Shown here: positions 32,831-44,351 of the stretch, piece after piece | Numbering within the stretch: position 1 is the first letter of the stretch | How the letters are laid out: each line of letters starts with the position of its first letter | DNA from: Rostrohypoxylon terebratum | Lineage: Eukaryota > Ascomycota > Sordariomycetes > Xylariales > Hypoxylaceae | Reading direction: 5' to 3' | DNA length: 64,000 nt | Assembly (NCBI GenBank): GCA_022497145.1 | Contig: MU385921.1 | Coordinates: 62,001-126,000, forward strand | The notes under the pieces: model-generated | Seen by the model: only the letters and a program-made list of their open reading frames with translations | What the model was told of the DNA's origin: nothing | Database searches by the model: none | Translations under genes and position numbers: made by a program

Positions 32831-33903
32831 TCACTCCTGTTCATCCGGATGGAATACACCAGTCATTCGTTGAACAAAGCCCATCATATGTCTCTTCACT
32901 TCTGCTGTCCACTCACGGAGCCCGTCTTGGAAAGCTTTATCCGTGCGCGCCAGGAGATCCGCCGCGAAATTCGGGTTTTCCAGATTATAAAAACGCTTCT
33001 CTACCAACTCCTTCAGATGACGTCGACCGGCTACCTCGTGAGCTCGATGTGCGAAAAAGTCGTCCGTTTTTTCGGCCGCGGGGTCAATTTGGGGAAAGTG
33101 TCTTCGCTCGATGTCATCCAGCTCATCGACAGGATAAGCGTGTGGACCGGTCGCGACATGGCCTTCCAAATCTCTCAAGTACTCGTCGAAGGGGCATACA
33201 AGATTTGTGAAGCCGAATTGGCTTCCCGTCATGTCGATGATCCACTTCTCCTCCTTGATGTAAACGACCACTACGCTGTGGAGTGGATATTTCTTCGCGG
33301 GCTTGTCTGGGTCGCTGTGGCGGAAGAGGATTCTCGCTTCCATTCGTGGATTCGCGTCCACGCACACAAGTTCCATCTTCGTGGCCGTTCCTTTTCTCAT
33401 GTAAGCTACGTCTGTAACCATCTCGATTGAGACGGGAATTTACCTTCTAAGAGTCTCTTGGCCAAACCGCCACAGATATTTGCGGCAGCATTGCAGTTCT
33501 GGAGCGAAAGGGCTGCTTCTTTGTGCTTGGGATCGGTAGTGACCCCGTCGGGAAATGGGTAGTACCATGGCTTGAATTTGATCCCCGAATCCATATGCAG
33601 ATGGAGTTCGCCCTTGTAGACCTTCACCTCTACTAGGGGTCTTCCGTAGAGGCACTCGCGGAACGTCATAAAGGTAGCTTTCATCAAGGTGGCAGCTCTA
33701 AACAAGTTTCGTCGGTTGATTCGAAGCTGGCACTGAGCCTTATGAGATGTCAAGTGTCCTTGCTGGCATATCTTGTCGCAGTACACATCCATTGATTCGC
33801 TATCCTTATACTTAGGTGCGTAATAGCAACGCATACAAGTATGGAGATCGGTAAGTACTTTGGCACCGCAGTTGGCGCATAAGAAAGACTTATGGGTTGC
33901 CAT
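32831..33903 (-). CDS. MYND zinc-finger protein of unknown function
   Basis: Two frames must be joined. The N-terminal part (from 33903) has a MYND-like finger: CANCGAKV, CMRCYY, a VYCDKICQQGHL stretch and HKAQC. The C-terminal part (ending 32831) contains AARILFRHSD-like and HSVVVVYIKEEKWIIDMTGS segments that look like a folded domain I do not recognise. The junction is unclear. A GTAAAT...TTACAG intron would be only 32 nt (33412-33443) but keeps phase and gives 346 residues. A 56-nt alternative uses a weak GTTTGG donor (33412-33467). A sequencing or real frameshift is the third option. MYND fingers bind proline-rich partners; no enzymatic SET motif is present. Confidence 0.7.
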
Positions 33904-34590
33904 GTTGCGGAATTAGGATCAGAGTGCAGGAGATAGGATGTGCAGATTTTCCTGAGAGTAAATATTTCAAACAGGAAAAAAAGTGATGCTTTTGTTAGAT
34001 GACTAGGAGCAACATATCTAATAATTCTACCTTATGCGACTACTAAGGTGATCCGCTTTATAAGGTAGGAGTGCTTTTCGAGGATAGATAGATACTAGAA
34101 GTAGCTTATGCGGATTCACGATGGTCCTTAATAGTATAACAATGTTGTAGATGTGCTTTTGCTGACTGATGATTTTCGTAGAAAGAGCTGATCATTGTTG
34201 GCGAGTGTCTTGCTACAGCCTGTACTGCGCCAGTTATCTCATTCGTGAAGATATTATGTGTATGTTAACATGAACTTGACGGTGCTAGAACAGAACCACA
34301 ATCTTCAGACTATCATGATCAGAGTACGTTGTGGGCTTGGAATATTTACCATACGACTACCCCTTTACCCCTAAGCCCATCCATTACGTGATCTGGTAGC
34401 TTTTAGTTCCATAATTATTATATACTCTGTTCTTGAGACGGCTTGCTTTCGAATACAATGTTGAACATTGTCTATTTGTTTTATTGACTGTTCTCAGCAG
34501 GCTAGCGAAATTGGAGGACAACTCAGCTTATGGATTGTGCCATACAAGTATTTTACCAACATTCGACATTCCCAGAGAAATGTGAGCCAT
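33904..34590. other. Intergenic region between MYND gene and decarboxylase
   Basis: 690 AT-rich bases containing the promoter of the MYND gene and the 3' end of the decarboxylase gene, both on the minus strand. No coding content seen. Confidence 0.5.
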
Positions 34591-35736
34591 TCAACCATCT
34601 TCATGTAACATCAATATGTTGACAGCATTCCCGCCCATAACAGCTTTGGCAGCCTCGCTACCATCGCCTAAAGCCTTCCTCACCGACTCCGCATTCCAAG
34701 TCACACTTTCCCATTCACCCTGCTCGTCGCTGCTTAAGGGTGGGAAGAACGGGTGATCCGTCCCGAACATCAGCCTATCCACGCCGCTAGCATCGATCGC
34801 GGCCTTTAACCCGACCTCCGAGTACACGACAGCGTCGAGATAGATCTGCTCCTTCAGAACCTGCCATATCGTCCTTCTGCTCGACCCGACCTTTCCTTCC
34901 CTCACGAGGTGTCCGTCGTGGACGATGCAACTCTCGATACGCCCCGCCAAGAACGGCAACGTCCCGCCGCTATGGGCAAGTATCATGCGAAGTTCCGGAA
35001 CTTGGTCGAACACGCCGGCTAGATACATGCGCGCGACGGCGATAGTAGTCTCCATAGGGAAACCTAGAGCAAGCGGGAGCACGTGTCCGTACTCGACTGC
35101 GCGCGGGCCCCAAACTTCGCTCGGCAACCCGTAGTGGGGGTGTAGGAACACCGTTAGCTTGTTAGCAGCTAGAGCACTGAACACCGGTACCAATTCCGGG
35201 TCGTCAAGTCCCTTTCCTAGTCCCGACGTACCAAGGATGACGCCTCGGCAGTACTTGAGACTACGGACGTATCCTACGGCCGCGAGGAGTGTCTCGGGAG
35301 GGGCAGTTAAGGGTAACGTGGCGAAGAAGAAGAGACGGCCTGGAGCTTCGCCGCACATCTTGGAGAACTCTTGGTTGATAGACTTAGCGGTCTCGCCAGC
35401 TTCCTCGGTAGGTAGGAAGTCGAGCCAAGGATTTGCGAGTGAGATGACGGAGATATCGATCTTGTGCGTGTCCATAAAGTGCAATTTTTGGCTCAGTGAT
35501 GAGTAATGAGTCGTTACGGGTCGGCCGGGCAGATGCGAGGATGAGTTTTCCGGATCTTCTGAAGCGCTCTTATCCAGCGACTCTGCCTCGGCGGGTAGAA
35601 TGATGAGACGCGGCTCTTCCGCGCCGGTGAATTTGCGGATAAGGGGGATACTGTTCCTAGATTCTAAGAGCTGGACGTATGCCGGGGGATACATGTGAGT
35701 GTGGATATCCACCACACGATGTGTCGGCGCGCCCAT
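34591..35736 (-). CDS. Uracil-5-carboxylate (iso-orotate) decarboxylase
   Basis: Single exon, 381 residues of the amidohydrolase-2 (ACMSD-like) superfamily. Zn-site motifs in order: VDIHTHMYPP at residues 9-18, FLHPHYG, then MILAHSGGTLPFLAGR, and the Asp of FGTDHPFFPP near the end. Other blocks (SLANPWLDF, GVILGTSGLGKGLDDP, LALGFPMETTIAVARMY) agree closely with my recollection of characterised fungal iso-orotate decarboxylases from Cordyceps and Metarhizium, rather than with ACMSD proper. These enzymes remove CO2 from 5-carboxyuracil to give uracil, the last step of the thymidine salvage pathway. The neighbour across a divergent promoter is thymine 7-hydroxylase, which makes the substrate, so context strongly supports the call. 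Confidence 0.92.
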   Translation of the reverse strand: MGAPTHRVVDIHTHMYPPAYVQLLESRNSIPLIRKFTGAEEPRLIILPAEAESLDKSASEDPENSSSHLPGRPVTTHYSSLSQKLHFMDTHKIDISVISLANPWLDFLPTEEAGETAKSINQEFSKMCGEAPGRLFFFATLPLTAPPETLLAAVGYVRSLKYCRGVILGTSGLGKGLDDPELVPVFSALAANKLTVFLHPHYGLPSEVWGPRAVEYGHVLPLALGFPMETTIAVARMYLAGVFDQVPELRMILAHSGGTLPFLAGRIESCIVHDGHLVREGKVGSSRRTIWQVLKEQIYLDAVVYSEVGLKAAIDASGVDRLMFGTDHPFFPPLSSDEQGEWESVTWNAESVRKALGDGSEAAKAVMGGNAVNILMLHEDG

Positions 35737-36798
35737 AATGCCGATTTCACTCTATCTGAGTCTGTTTAGGTGAAAGGGATAGAAATATATGTATCTATTT
35801 TGAAATATAATAAGAGTATTTGAAAACGAACAAGTTGGCCTCGAGAAAGTTGTACCTAGTACTAAGATCAATTGTTCCTATCGAATCAAACCATCGAAAC
35901 CCGCTTAGCGGCCTCTTCGTTTATAGGAGAGACCCCCCTTATTATTTAGCTTCTTTTATGCTGTAAATGCGAGTTACGATTTTACGGGAGCGGAAGGACA
36001 CGCGCACAACATAAAACCAAGATACGACGGCGATACAATGAATCGAACCTTGGAATCTGGATCTCGTATCGTGGGATCGTGGGATCGTGGGATCGGGGGG
36101 TACCGGGGGAGGTATGTACATTGTAGGTATGTAGGATCGTAGGTAGGTAGCCCTGGAGGTAACCTTGAATATCTACCTAGTACCTACTAGGTAGTACCTA
36201 ATGCTACCCCACAATTGGTGCTTCCGAGGTCTGTTCGGTCTGGACAAAGCGATAGAGCCGTCTATGGCATCTTATCTATTGTGGGACGCCCGAAGGGCAG
36301 CTATCCATACGTACCTACGTACGAAGTACCTACCTACTGATGAACTGATGAATTCCTGTCGGATGCCCCGATAGGGTATTCGAGCTATTTCCAATATATG
36401 CGGGTGATACCCAACCTTAACCTTGGACCATCTTTATCCGAGGTCTTTCGATATCGTTAGTCATGTGTGTTTGTAGTAGGTCAGATTGAATCTCAAGTCG
36501 TACCTAGATTGTTTTATCTGAATTCGGATTGGTTGTGATCCGCTGATAAGAAGCTTGGGAAACCTACAAAAAGGGCCAAACCCCCTACAGGTTCCGGATT
36601 CTCACGGATTCGTTTTCTATCGGAAGTGTCCGACCTCTACTCACCCAAGATAAAACTACCGTAGCATGAGTTGGTGACGTTACTCATGATATCTTAGAAT
36701 TTTGGTCAGGTCTTTTTCATATCAAAACGTGTTCTTGGTTAGCTTGTTTGCTCTCTCGTGAGGACTCTATAATCCGGTCTGGTGAGTCGAAGCAAGAA
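35737..36798. other. Divergent promoter of the thymine-salvage pair
   Basis: 1.06 kb between the start codons of the decarboxylase and thymine 7-hydroxylase. It has an 8-bp repeat (GTGGGATC, three copies, 36071-36094) and CCTAGG/TACCTA microrepeats near 36175-36200. A shared control region is likely, but I do not recognise a specific operator. Confidence 0.55.
36071..36094. repeat. 8-bp tandem repeat
   Basis: Three perfect copies of GTGGGATC in the divergent promoter of the thymine-salvage genes. Confidence 0.8.
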
Positions 36799-37927
36799 AT
36801 GGAAACGGCGGCAGTGAAAAGCGAGGGTCTCGTCATCCCAGTAGGTCTCCCGGAATGAGCCCTTCATCCAAAGTTGGGAGAGCAAGTAACTAAGCATTAG
36901 AAAAACTCGTAGCTTATTGACTTCTCTCAATTCCTGAACGGAAATCCGGAACAGAGGAGGGAGACAGCTAAGGCTATTCTTCATGGCTTCCAAACAGCAG
37001 GCTTCATTTACCTGAAGGGCCTACCTATCACTCCTGAATATCGCAAACATGTTTTTGAGACATCGGCCAAGTACTTCAGGCTGCCCACCGAGACCAAGAT
37101 GTCTCACTCCTGGTTGACGCCGGAGTCCAATAGAGGCTACTCAGCCCCTGGCCGCGAGAAGACCACGACGCTAACAGATATCAACGATGTGAAGAAACTA
37201 AGAGACGCTGCTCCCGACTTGAAGGAGAGCTTGGAAATCGGCCGTGAAGGCGTTCCTGATATTCCAAATCGATGGCCGACCGAAGAAGGAGAGTTGGTGG
37301 GCTTCAAGGAGATAATGCTTGACTTCCATAACAAGTGTAAGGATCTTCATATAGAAGTCATGCGTGCTATTGCCGTGGGTCTCGGTATTGAGGAGACGTG
37401 GTTTGATAAGTATACCGACGTGGGGGACAACACCCTGCGACTCCTTCACTACCCCGAAGTCAAGAAAGATGTCTTCACCATCAACCCGGGCCAGGTGCGC
37501 GCGGGGGCGCATTCCGATTATGGCTCTATCACCCTGCTCTTCCAAGACTCTCGCGGCGGGTTGCAAGTTCAGAGTCCCACGGGTGTCTTCGTCGATGCGA
37601 CACCTATCGAGGATACCTGCGTGGTGAATGCCGGTGACTTGCTAGCCAGGTGGAGCAACGACAATATCAAGAGCACCATTCATCGTGTGGTGGAACCGCC
37701 ATCGAGAGACGGTGATGTCTACCCTGCTAGATATAGTATCGCGTAAGTTTATTAACCCTTTGCCTTCTAGAATGATCGCTGAATCTATTTCAAGATATTT
37801 CTGCAACCCGAATTATAAGGATTATATCGAGGCCATCCCGGGAACGTACACTGCAGAGGCGGACAGGAAATACGAGGGAATCAATAGCGGCCAATACCTA
37901 ATACAGAGACTAGCGGCCACTTACTGA
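36799..37927 (+). CDS. Thymine 7-hydroxylase (thymine dioxygenase)
   Basis: Three exons (36799-36840, 36913-37742, 37795-37927) give 334 residues, about the length of characterised T7H. The short first exon encodes METAAVKSEGLVIP; exon 2 opens LIDFSQFLNG. It belongs to the isopenicillin-N-synthase-like 2-oxoglutarate/Fe(II) dioxygenases. The iron ligands are in AHSDYGSITLL (H-x-D) and TIHRVVEPP (distal His), with Arg of RYSIAYF binding 2-oxoglutarate. Long blocks (PGREKTTTLTDINDV, GLGIEETWFDKYTDVGDN, VVNAGDLLARWSNDNIKST) match fungal thymine 7-hydroxylase. The enzyme oxidises the thymine methyl group in three steps to 5-carboxyuracil, which the divergent neighbour decarboxylates. All junctions keep frame. 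Confidence 0.94.
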
Positions 37928-38634
37928 TGGGAGGCACCGGGAGGCACCGGGAGGGTTGTTTCAGGTCATGTCTCGCGAAGATCTCAGGGTGGTAATACTA
38001 TCCATATAGTAAAGTAGTACATAAAGTACAGCTGTTATTCAATGATCGCCAGGACCTGAAGTCGTGGAGATCAGATATTGGGTCGGTGGATGTTCTTGAT
38101 ATCGGTCCTTGCTCCTATTTGTGATTGATTGCGTTTTCAGGCTCGACATTGAACGAACCAACATGAGTGTAAATTTGGGTTGCGGGTTTCTGTTTCTGGT
38201 GGTTTCTGAAAGATCCGCATCCTGCTATTTAAACAAATCAGAGTCCGAGATGCCCTGTAGCTCATGCGCCTAGGTGCCCTTATTCGCTAAAAAAAATGTT
38301 GCCAGACAGCCCAGAATAGGGGAATCGCCGGGGGGAATCACAGGTGGACCCACCCGCTGAAGAAACGTCATTTCAGCAAGGACGAACCATCGGGTCATAG
38401 TCATAGTGGATCTTCTAAGGTTCCGGCGCTGATCCTACAGCCCTACTCAACTACATCCATAATACCTAACAACCCAGCAACCTTGAAATTAGTGCCGGTA
38501 GTGCACTGTACTACAGGTCTAGCCTTTTAACCTTGTAATAGGATGGACTTTAATTATCTGAAACCTTCCGCCTTCCATCCTAATCCTCGACTTAGAATCT
38601 TACCTCCGATATTCTTTCTCAATGGGGACACAAG
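37928..38634. other. Intergenic region between thymine 7-hydroxylase and esterase genes
   Basis: 700 bp between two genes on the same strand; 3' end of one, promoter of the next. No coding content or notable repeat beyond a short GGGAGGCACC doublet just after 37928. Confidence 0.5.
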
Positions 38635-40079
38635 ATGAAGAAGACACTGCTGCTGTGCTTTATCCATGGCTTTAAGGTAAGATAAGTTACTGTTCTATCC
38701 GAACCATATCTCCACATGTCCCCTTTTCCTTTTCCTCTTCCTCTTTCGCCTGTTTCTAAGTAGTGGCGAATGAAAGGCAAATTTAAACCAGTTAACTGAA
38801 TCTGACTTGATGTACGAAATAGGGCGGAGATGATACGTTCGGCGAGAAATCCGAATTCGCTCAACACCTCGCCGCCATCGTCCGTGTTGCTCTACCGAAG
38901 GTCTCCGTCCGCGCCGTTACATATCCGCGCTATGAAACTCGGGGTGACTTGAAAGAATGCGTCGGCCGCTTTCGCGACTGGCTACTGAACAAAGTTATCG
39001 ACCTCGAAGTTGCCAACGGCACACACTCCCCGACCATCGATCCCTCCGTTCGTGTCATCCTCATAGGCCATTCCATGGGTGGCATCGTAGCCGCCGAGAC
39101 TGCTATAGCAATCGCATCCGAAGTTCCCGTTACCCAAGACGACGGAGACAGTATGGCACCGAATGTCGGCGAGCCGTTAACTAGCGGGCTCATGTTCCCT
39201 TATATCCAAGGCGTGCTAGCTTTCGACACACCCTTCCTAGGGATCTCTCCCGGCGTCGTCGCCCACGGTGCAGAAGGCCACTATAACAACGCGGCCGCAG
39301 CGCTGACGCAACTGAACGGGTTGTCGAATATCTTCTGGGGCAGCTACAACGAAGCAGCCGCCAAAGGCGATGCGAAGAAGAAGCCCGCAGCGCTTCCCGC
39401 TCCAGAGCCGGCAAAAGAGAAGAAGCAAGATGGCGGTTGGGGTTGGGGACGTATGGCAGTGATTGCCGGTGCAGCCGGAGCTCTCGCAGCCGGTGGTGCA
39501 GCGGCCTACATGAATCGCGAACAGTTGAACTCAGGGTGGACATGGGTCAGCTCCCATCTAGAATTCGTAGGGTGTCTTGCGCGAGGAGCCGAGCTCCGGG
39601 CGCGCGTGTCGCGCATGGTCCGCCTCCACAAAGATATGGAAGTTGGTTTTGCGAATCTTTACACACGGCTAGGAAAAGCGGCGTCGTCCAAAGAGGTCAG
39701 CATGGTGGGCACTGTTATAGGAAACCAGCGCACATTCTGTAATTTACCCGCGAAGAAGGATTCTGGGTTATGGTTGGAAGCCGTAAACGATAAGGCTAAG
39801 GATGAGATAGGGGCGCATATGGGTAAGTTGAAGTTATTTGTGTCTTTGTTCCTCCAGTTTCTCCAGTTTCTCCACTGCACTTTTCCTGTTGTGCCCCATT
39901 TTTCTCTTCGGTGTACTAGTGACCACGATATATCAGCTAACATGACATATAAAGATATGTTCGAGCCCAAGGACAACCCTGGTTACCGCAAGTTATCCGA
40001 GGATGCTAAGCATCTCATAGTGCGCTGGACACGCAACGAGTGGTATGAAACGAGCACGCGCAAGTCGATAGAAGCGTGA
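38635..40079 (+). CDS. Serine-esterase-like alpha/beta hydrolase (DUF676/PGAP1-like)
   Basis: Three exons (38635-38676, 38823-39832, 39920-40079) give 403 residues. Exon 1 is MKKTLLLCFIHGFK, the first strand and oxyanion-loop region. The nucleophile elbow is VILIGHSMGGIVAAE. A Lys/Pro/Ala-rich linker (about residues 195-225) is followed by a hydrophobic Ala/Gly segment VIAGAAGALAAGGAAAYM that could be a membrane span. The third exon carries GDHDISANMTYKDMFEPKDN, whose His is a plausible catalytic residue. The layout matches a fungal family usually annotated as DUF676 or lipase-like serine esterase. Substrate is unknown. Both introns keep phase (0 and 2). Confidence 0.87.
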
Positions 40080-40256
40080 CTGTACAATGTGTACCAAGTT
40101 TGATTCATGTATATTTGTTTTGATACCTAGGATAACCCTCCATGATACCTACTTGATCCTTTTTGGATACCTTACCATAAATATATTATTTCGTCAAGAT
40201 AACCTTGCAAGTCATTCCCACATTCCATCGCGACATATAGCAGATGCAATCTACAT

Positions 40257-41116
40257 CTATTTTGCGTTCTTGTCCGACGTCTTAGCTGCCTTCATGACCT
40301 TCCTTCTTTGAGCCATCATGTGAGTGTATAGGATATAAGCCGCTACAGTATTTTATCGTTAGCAATCCCTACGTTTCACAACTGACGACAGCAGATTCCA
40401 CTTACACGGAGGGTATACTAAGGCCACGTATCCAAAAAGCACCGACGAATACATCGGGCTGACCGCCCCCTTAGCAGGCTCAATAGCACGCCAGATCAGG
40501 TACGCCTCGCTAGATATACCCACAGGGTACAGGATGAAGAAGGCGTGGTATCGCAGCCAGTGAAGAACGTACGGCGGCTTCCCACCTGATGATAAACCTA
40601 ACGCAAAGTACGAGTATCGGATTATCTCGGTCGTAGCCCAGGCGACTAGCATCGATGAATAGGCCAAGCTAGAATAGTCATCGCCGCTATCGCTTCCGAG
40701 GGCTAGTTCGGGAAAGAGGCCGGTTATACCCCAAACAATAGCGTATCGGCTGAAGACTTGCATGAATGTCGTGAAGAGAGGAGCACGAACGACGCCTAAT
40801 TATTTCATGATTAATTAGCAACCGACAGAGCAAGAGCCAGACGTATATTACAGAACCCTTCGCGTATCAAGAAGATAACAATAGCTAAAAACATACCTAA
40901 CAGCGAGTGCAAGATCTCCATACCAGCCAACGTCTGCGTCCATTTGCAAAACTCGCCAACTGCAGGGTACACCGACAGAGGACCGCCTGTTATGTTCGCG
41001 CCGACGACGCGGCCAAGCACGGTAAGCCAAAGAACAGCAGACACGGCATTATAGAGAATCAAGTAGCCATTTTTGATAGGCGATGCCTTCTTAGCTGGTT
41101 TCGCAGTGTCGGCCAT
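40257..41116 (-). CDS. PHS1: Very-long-chain 3-hydroxyacyl-CoA dehydratase (PHS1)
   Basis: Three exons (40897-41116, 40406-40795, 40257-40342) give 231 residues. It starts MADTAKPAKKASPIKNGYL and has several membrane spans. Family motifs: LLGVVRAPLFTTFMQVFSR across the first junction, AWATTEIIRYSYFAL with the catalytic Tyr/Glu region, and YHAFFILYPVGISSE with Glu. It ends YILYTHMMAQRRKVMKAAK. PHS1 is the ER enzyme that dehydrates 3-hydroxyacyl-CoA in very-long-chain fatty acid elongation. Upstream in-frame ATGs exist, but 41116 matches family N-termini. It is convergent with the esterase gene; the two 3' ends are under 200 bp apart. Confidence 0.94.
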
Positions 41117-41810
41117 GCTGATCGTCGGCTTTGAAGAATAATGTGAAGAAGAGGGATATGGGGATTTTGCGGTTGCGGAAAAAAAAAGTAAGCTTCCAGA
41201 ACCCCAAGAGTACACAACTTTACCTTCTAAATTACCTAGGTAGGTTATCTACCTAGGACCAGGACCGACCTAGCTGCCTAGGACCTAAAGTCCGCTTGTT
41301 GGCGAGTGGGGAAGGGGGGAGGCTGAAAATTGGTTGGGGTTCATCAAGACTGACGCAAGGGAACGCTAATTCAGCTACTACCTATTAGTAGTACGTCAGC
41401 CATTACTCCATCATTCCCTATGGCGCTTCACTAAATATCCACTAACATCAAGCACTGAAATCTGACAATATTAGACATATTTTTTCTAAGTTCATGGTTC
41501 ATTTTCACGTATGTAGCTACTATGAATGTAGCTATCTAGGATATCAAGTTCATTCGTAGCTAGGTACCTATAGGTAAGTACTAGGTAGGTAAGTAACGTC
41601 CACTGCCTGAGTGTCTTCATAATTCGGCAAAAGCAACCAGATCTCCATCCATGATCTCTTTCCTAGCTAACCTACTCACCAACCCCTAATCATCTGTGAG
41701 GTCGACAAATACTGGAGAGCGCGCTCGTCGTGGTTTGTCGTCGCTTAGGTCAATAACTTCGCTTGCTTTTCGCTTTAACTCTTGCTTGATATTAGGCTTG
41801 CGCTCCTGTT
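41117..41810. other. Intergenic region upstream of PHS1
   Basis: 690 bp with several CCTAGG/TACCTA microrepeats (41230-41290, 41560-41595). It contains the PHS1 promoter and the 3' side of the DUF7918 gene. No coding content seen. Confidence 0.5.
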
Positions 41811-42821
41811 TCACGCCATCGCCCTACTCCAAGTAAGCCAATTATATTTGGTACGGGCGCAAGGTAGAGACATACCCGCATTTGTTCCAGTCGCTCTTGA
41901 GCCAACCGTTCTAAATTCCGCACGCGACATGCGGGCGATACCTGCACGTGGATCTTCGCTCGGAGATGGGGTTCGAGGGATAATCATTTCGCGTTTGAGA
42001 GCATCTCTGGATCTGTAGTGAAATCGGAATATTGCGATAGGCCTATCGCCGATGCGCTCCGCATCAACGAACCGAGGAGCAACGATTGTCTCCGGCGTGG
42101 AAAAGCTTAATAGTAGGAAGCGTGGTTAGCATGCACGCATAGTGTGGTTCTAGAACATCTATCACTCAGTTCGGGGACTCACGATGTTCCATGCGATATT
42201 GCTTTGCCCTTAAGCGTTTTCTCAGATAGTTCGTATCCAGCGGCTTTGACAACCTTGTGTTGGTTGCGCGCGGAGACAGTGTCCCCTCGATTGAAAGATT
42301 AGTATACCTTTACCCTGATAGTCCCAAGGTCTTTGGCGATTTTCATATCACTTTTGATCCGATCCTTTGACGCGTCGTCAACTAACGCGAAAATGTATCA
42401 GTTTATTCGCACTCCTGTGCCTTGTGCTAAGGGTGTTGTTCATACCGGTTGTGACAGCGGAGAATTTCAATTTTTGGCCCTGCCATTGCCGTTTTTCTTG
42501 GTCATAAAACTCTTTGTATTTAATCTCGCATTCCGGCCGAGCACTATTCTTATTAAGAATGCGGCTCTGAATATGAGTCCTATCGACGGTAAGACTGAAA
42601 TCTAGGCAGTTGATTCCATGGTTCCAACAATAATTGTTTATAATGCAGTATCTAATGGTAAAATCAGCACCATCGATGCATTCAATGTACTTCAAGGAAA
42701 TAGGGTATTCTGCTGCTTCCGGTATATGTTCTGATGTATCAGGATCATTGTATTTGATAGTATCATAACCAGCAACTTTCATAGTGAGTTGTACACCTGG
42801 AAGTTTTTTCAGGATTGCCAT
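41811..42821 (-). pseudogene. DUF7918 protein gene with in-frame TAA
   Basis: Exons 42446-42821, 42183-42381 and 41811-42105 join in frame (290 codons). They follow the fungal DUF7918 pattern: start MAILKKLPGVQLTMKVAGYD, YPISLKYIECIDGADFTI, GTIRVKVY, LSEKTLKGKAISHG, FSTPETIVAPRFVD, IAIFRFHYRSRDAL and MIIPRTPSPSEDPR. Codon 153, directly after GTIRVKVY, is TAA (42299-42301). The downstream frame continues the family pattern, so the coding sequence is otherwise intact. CAA to TAA is one C-to-T change and would be in the CpA context favoured by RIP. DUF7918 function is unknown. The locus could be a recent pseudogene, or the truncated 152-residue product could be made; readthrough is possible but unproven. 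Confidence 0.8.
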
Positions 42822-44351
42822 GACGAAAGTCTTAAGATTTAGGTCCTAGTTGCGAGAATAGGTTTATATAACAAATTAGGCAAGAAAGCGAGAAATAAAG
42901 GTAGATTTAAGATTAATAGGTAGGTAGTGTTGACGTGAACAAACGCGGATAGGAACGCGTTTGGGTGTTGAACCTAGCTGAATTTAGCTGGAGCACGGGG
43001 CACATTTAGATGGATTATCCAGATCTAGGTCCAGACCAGATGCCATGGATGTTCATCAATGTTACAATGTTATTATACTAATAGTACGTACATACACGAA
43101 GGCATTAGCGACGGGAAACGACTGCCTAGAATAAATTGACAGAACTCAGAAAGTTTGGAAGATGGACGAGATTTCCAAGTTTTATGCTAAGACTGAACTT
43201 AATCTCACGAAACTGCATCGCCATTGCCCTTAATAAATACAAGGTTACCTTGATAAGCACTACATAACTAGGTAGGTACTGGTAGTACAATACAATACTG
43301 ACCTAGGTCCTACCTTCCTACAAACACAGGCTGGTATTGTACATACATCCATGCTAGTAGGCTACTAGGCTCAGATCGGAACCCCTACTAGGTAGTACAT
43401 GTAGGTATTAACATCTCACATGGCAAACGACCTCGTCTTAATCATCATAATCTTGCTTGAATGGTAATATGACGAACTAAAAAAAAAAAATCAAAGAATT
43501 TTGTTGTTAATTCGACTACTTATGTAACTTGATTCAAATAACTTTATGCGGTGCCTCCTCTCAAATGATCGCTTTTTGAGATTTATTGGAAACCATACCT
43601 TTTCCTGATCCTTGCATTTCTCATGCTAATCCGTCGTAGTTGTAGGGGCAGTAGGGGCAGTAGGGGCAGGCAAGGAAGTTGTAATACCCTTTGAATCGAT
43701 CTCCGTGATCTCTTGAGGTCTGACGGCAGCTATAACAGTGTCGATGGTAATTCTTGGTGGCACACTGTTCCAATAACGACTCTGAAGACGTGGTATCCTC
43801 GTGACTTTGCACGATATCAACGGTGACCTAGGCAGTAGGGATGCCCACAGCAGACGTCAAGATAATATCAGGATTGTTGGCGGCCGGAGTTGTGAGGACG
43901 TTCGCGGGGCTGTTGGCGAAAATGGTAATTGACACAGCTGGCTCTATCGCAGAAGAGTCGTTCCCGCCAAATAGGGCAATATTGACGTGCGGCACGACTC
44001 TAAAGAGAGCTTGGGCTACTAAAAAGTATGCATTCATGATAAACAGTAAACTTGTGTGCAGAGTTCAAAGGGGATTCATTTGATTCGGAATGCCTTGGTG
44101 ATTGGTCTGCTGTAGAATTCATATCCGACGCAAAGTACTAGATATTCGGGGAACATAGCAATACGAGGAGTATGCCTTAACATAAGCTGCTTCGAATGAA
44201 GCAGAGAAGACTACTCAATATGTGTGATAGGTTTCAATTGTCTTGTCAATAATGTCAATAAGTTGAGAAAGAGTCACTGATGACAGGAATCTGATCGCAA
44301 TACCCCTCTTGTAATGCAGGCGAAATACTCCCCTGACGTGCATCACCCTCA
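42822..44351. other. 1.5-kb intergenic region with weak minus-strand frames
   Basis: Contains CCTAGG microrepeats (43270-43310) and an A-run at 43480. Minus-strand frames between 43621 and 44037 read like Thr/Pro/Ala-rich secreted-protein debris, with stops between them. I cannot support a gene. The rest shows no coding content. Confidence 0.45.

Noticed and set aside
43621..44037. Minus-strand frames rich in Thr/Pro/Ala
   Set aside because: Interrupted by stops, with no splice model that joins them; possibly debris of a secreted protein, but unsupported.
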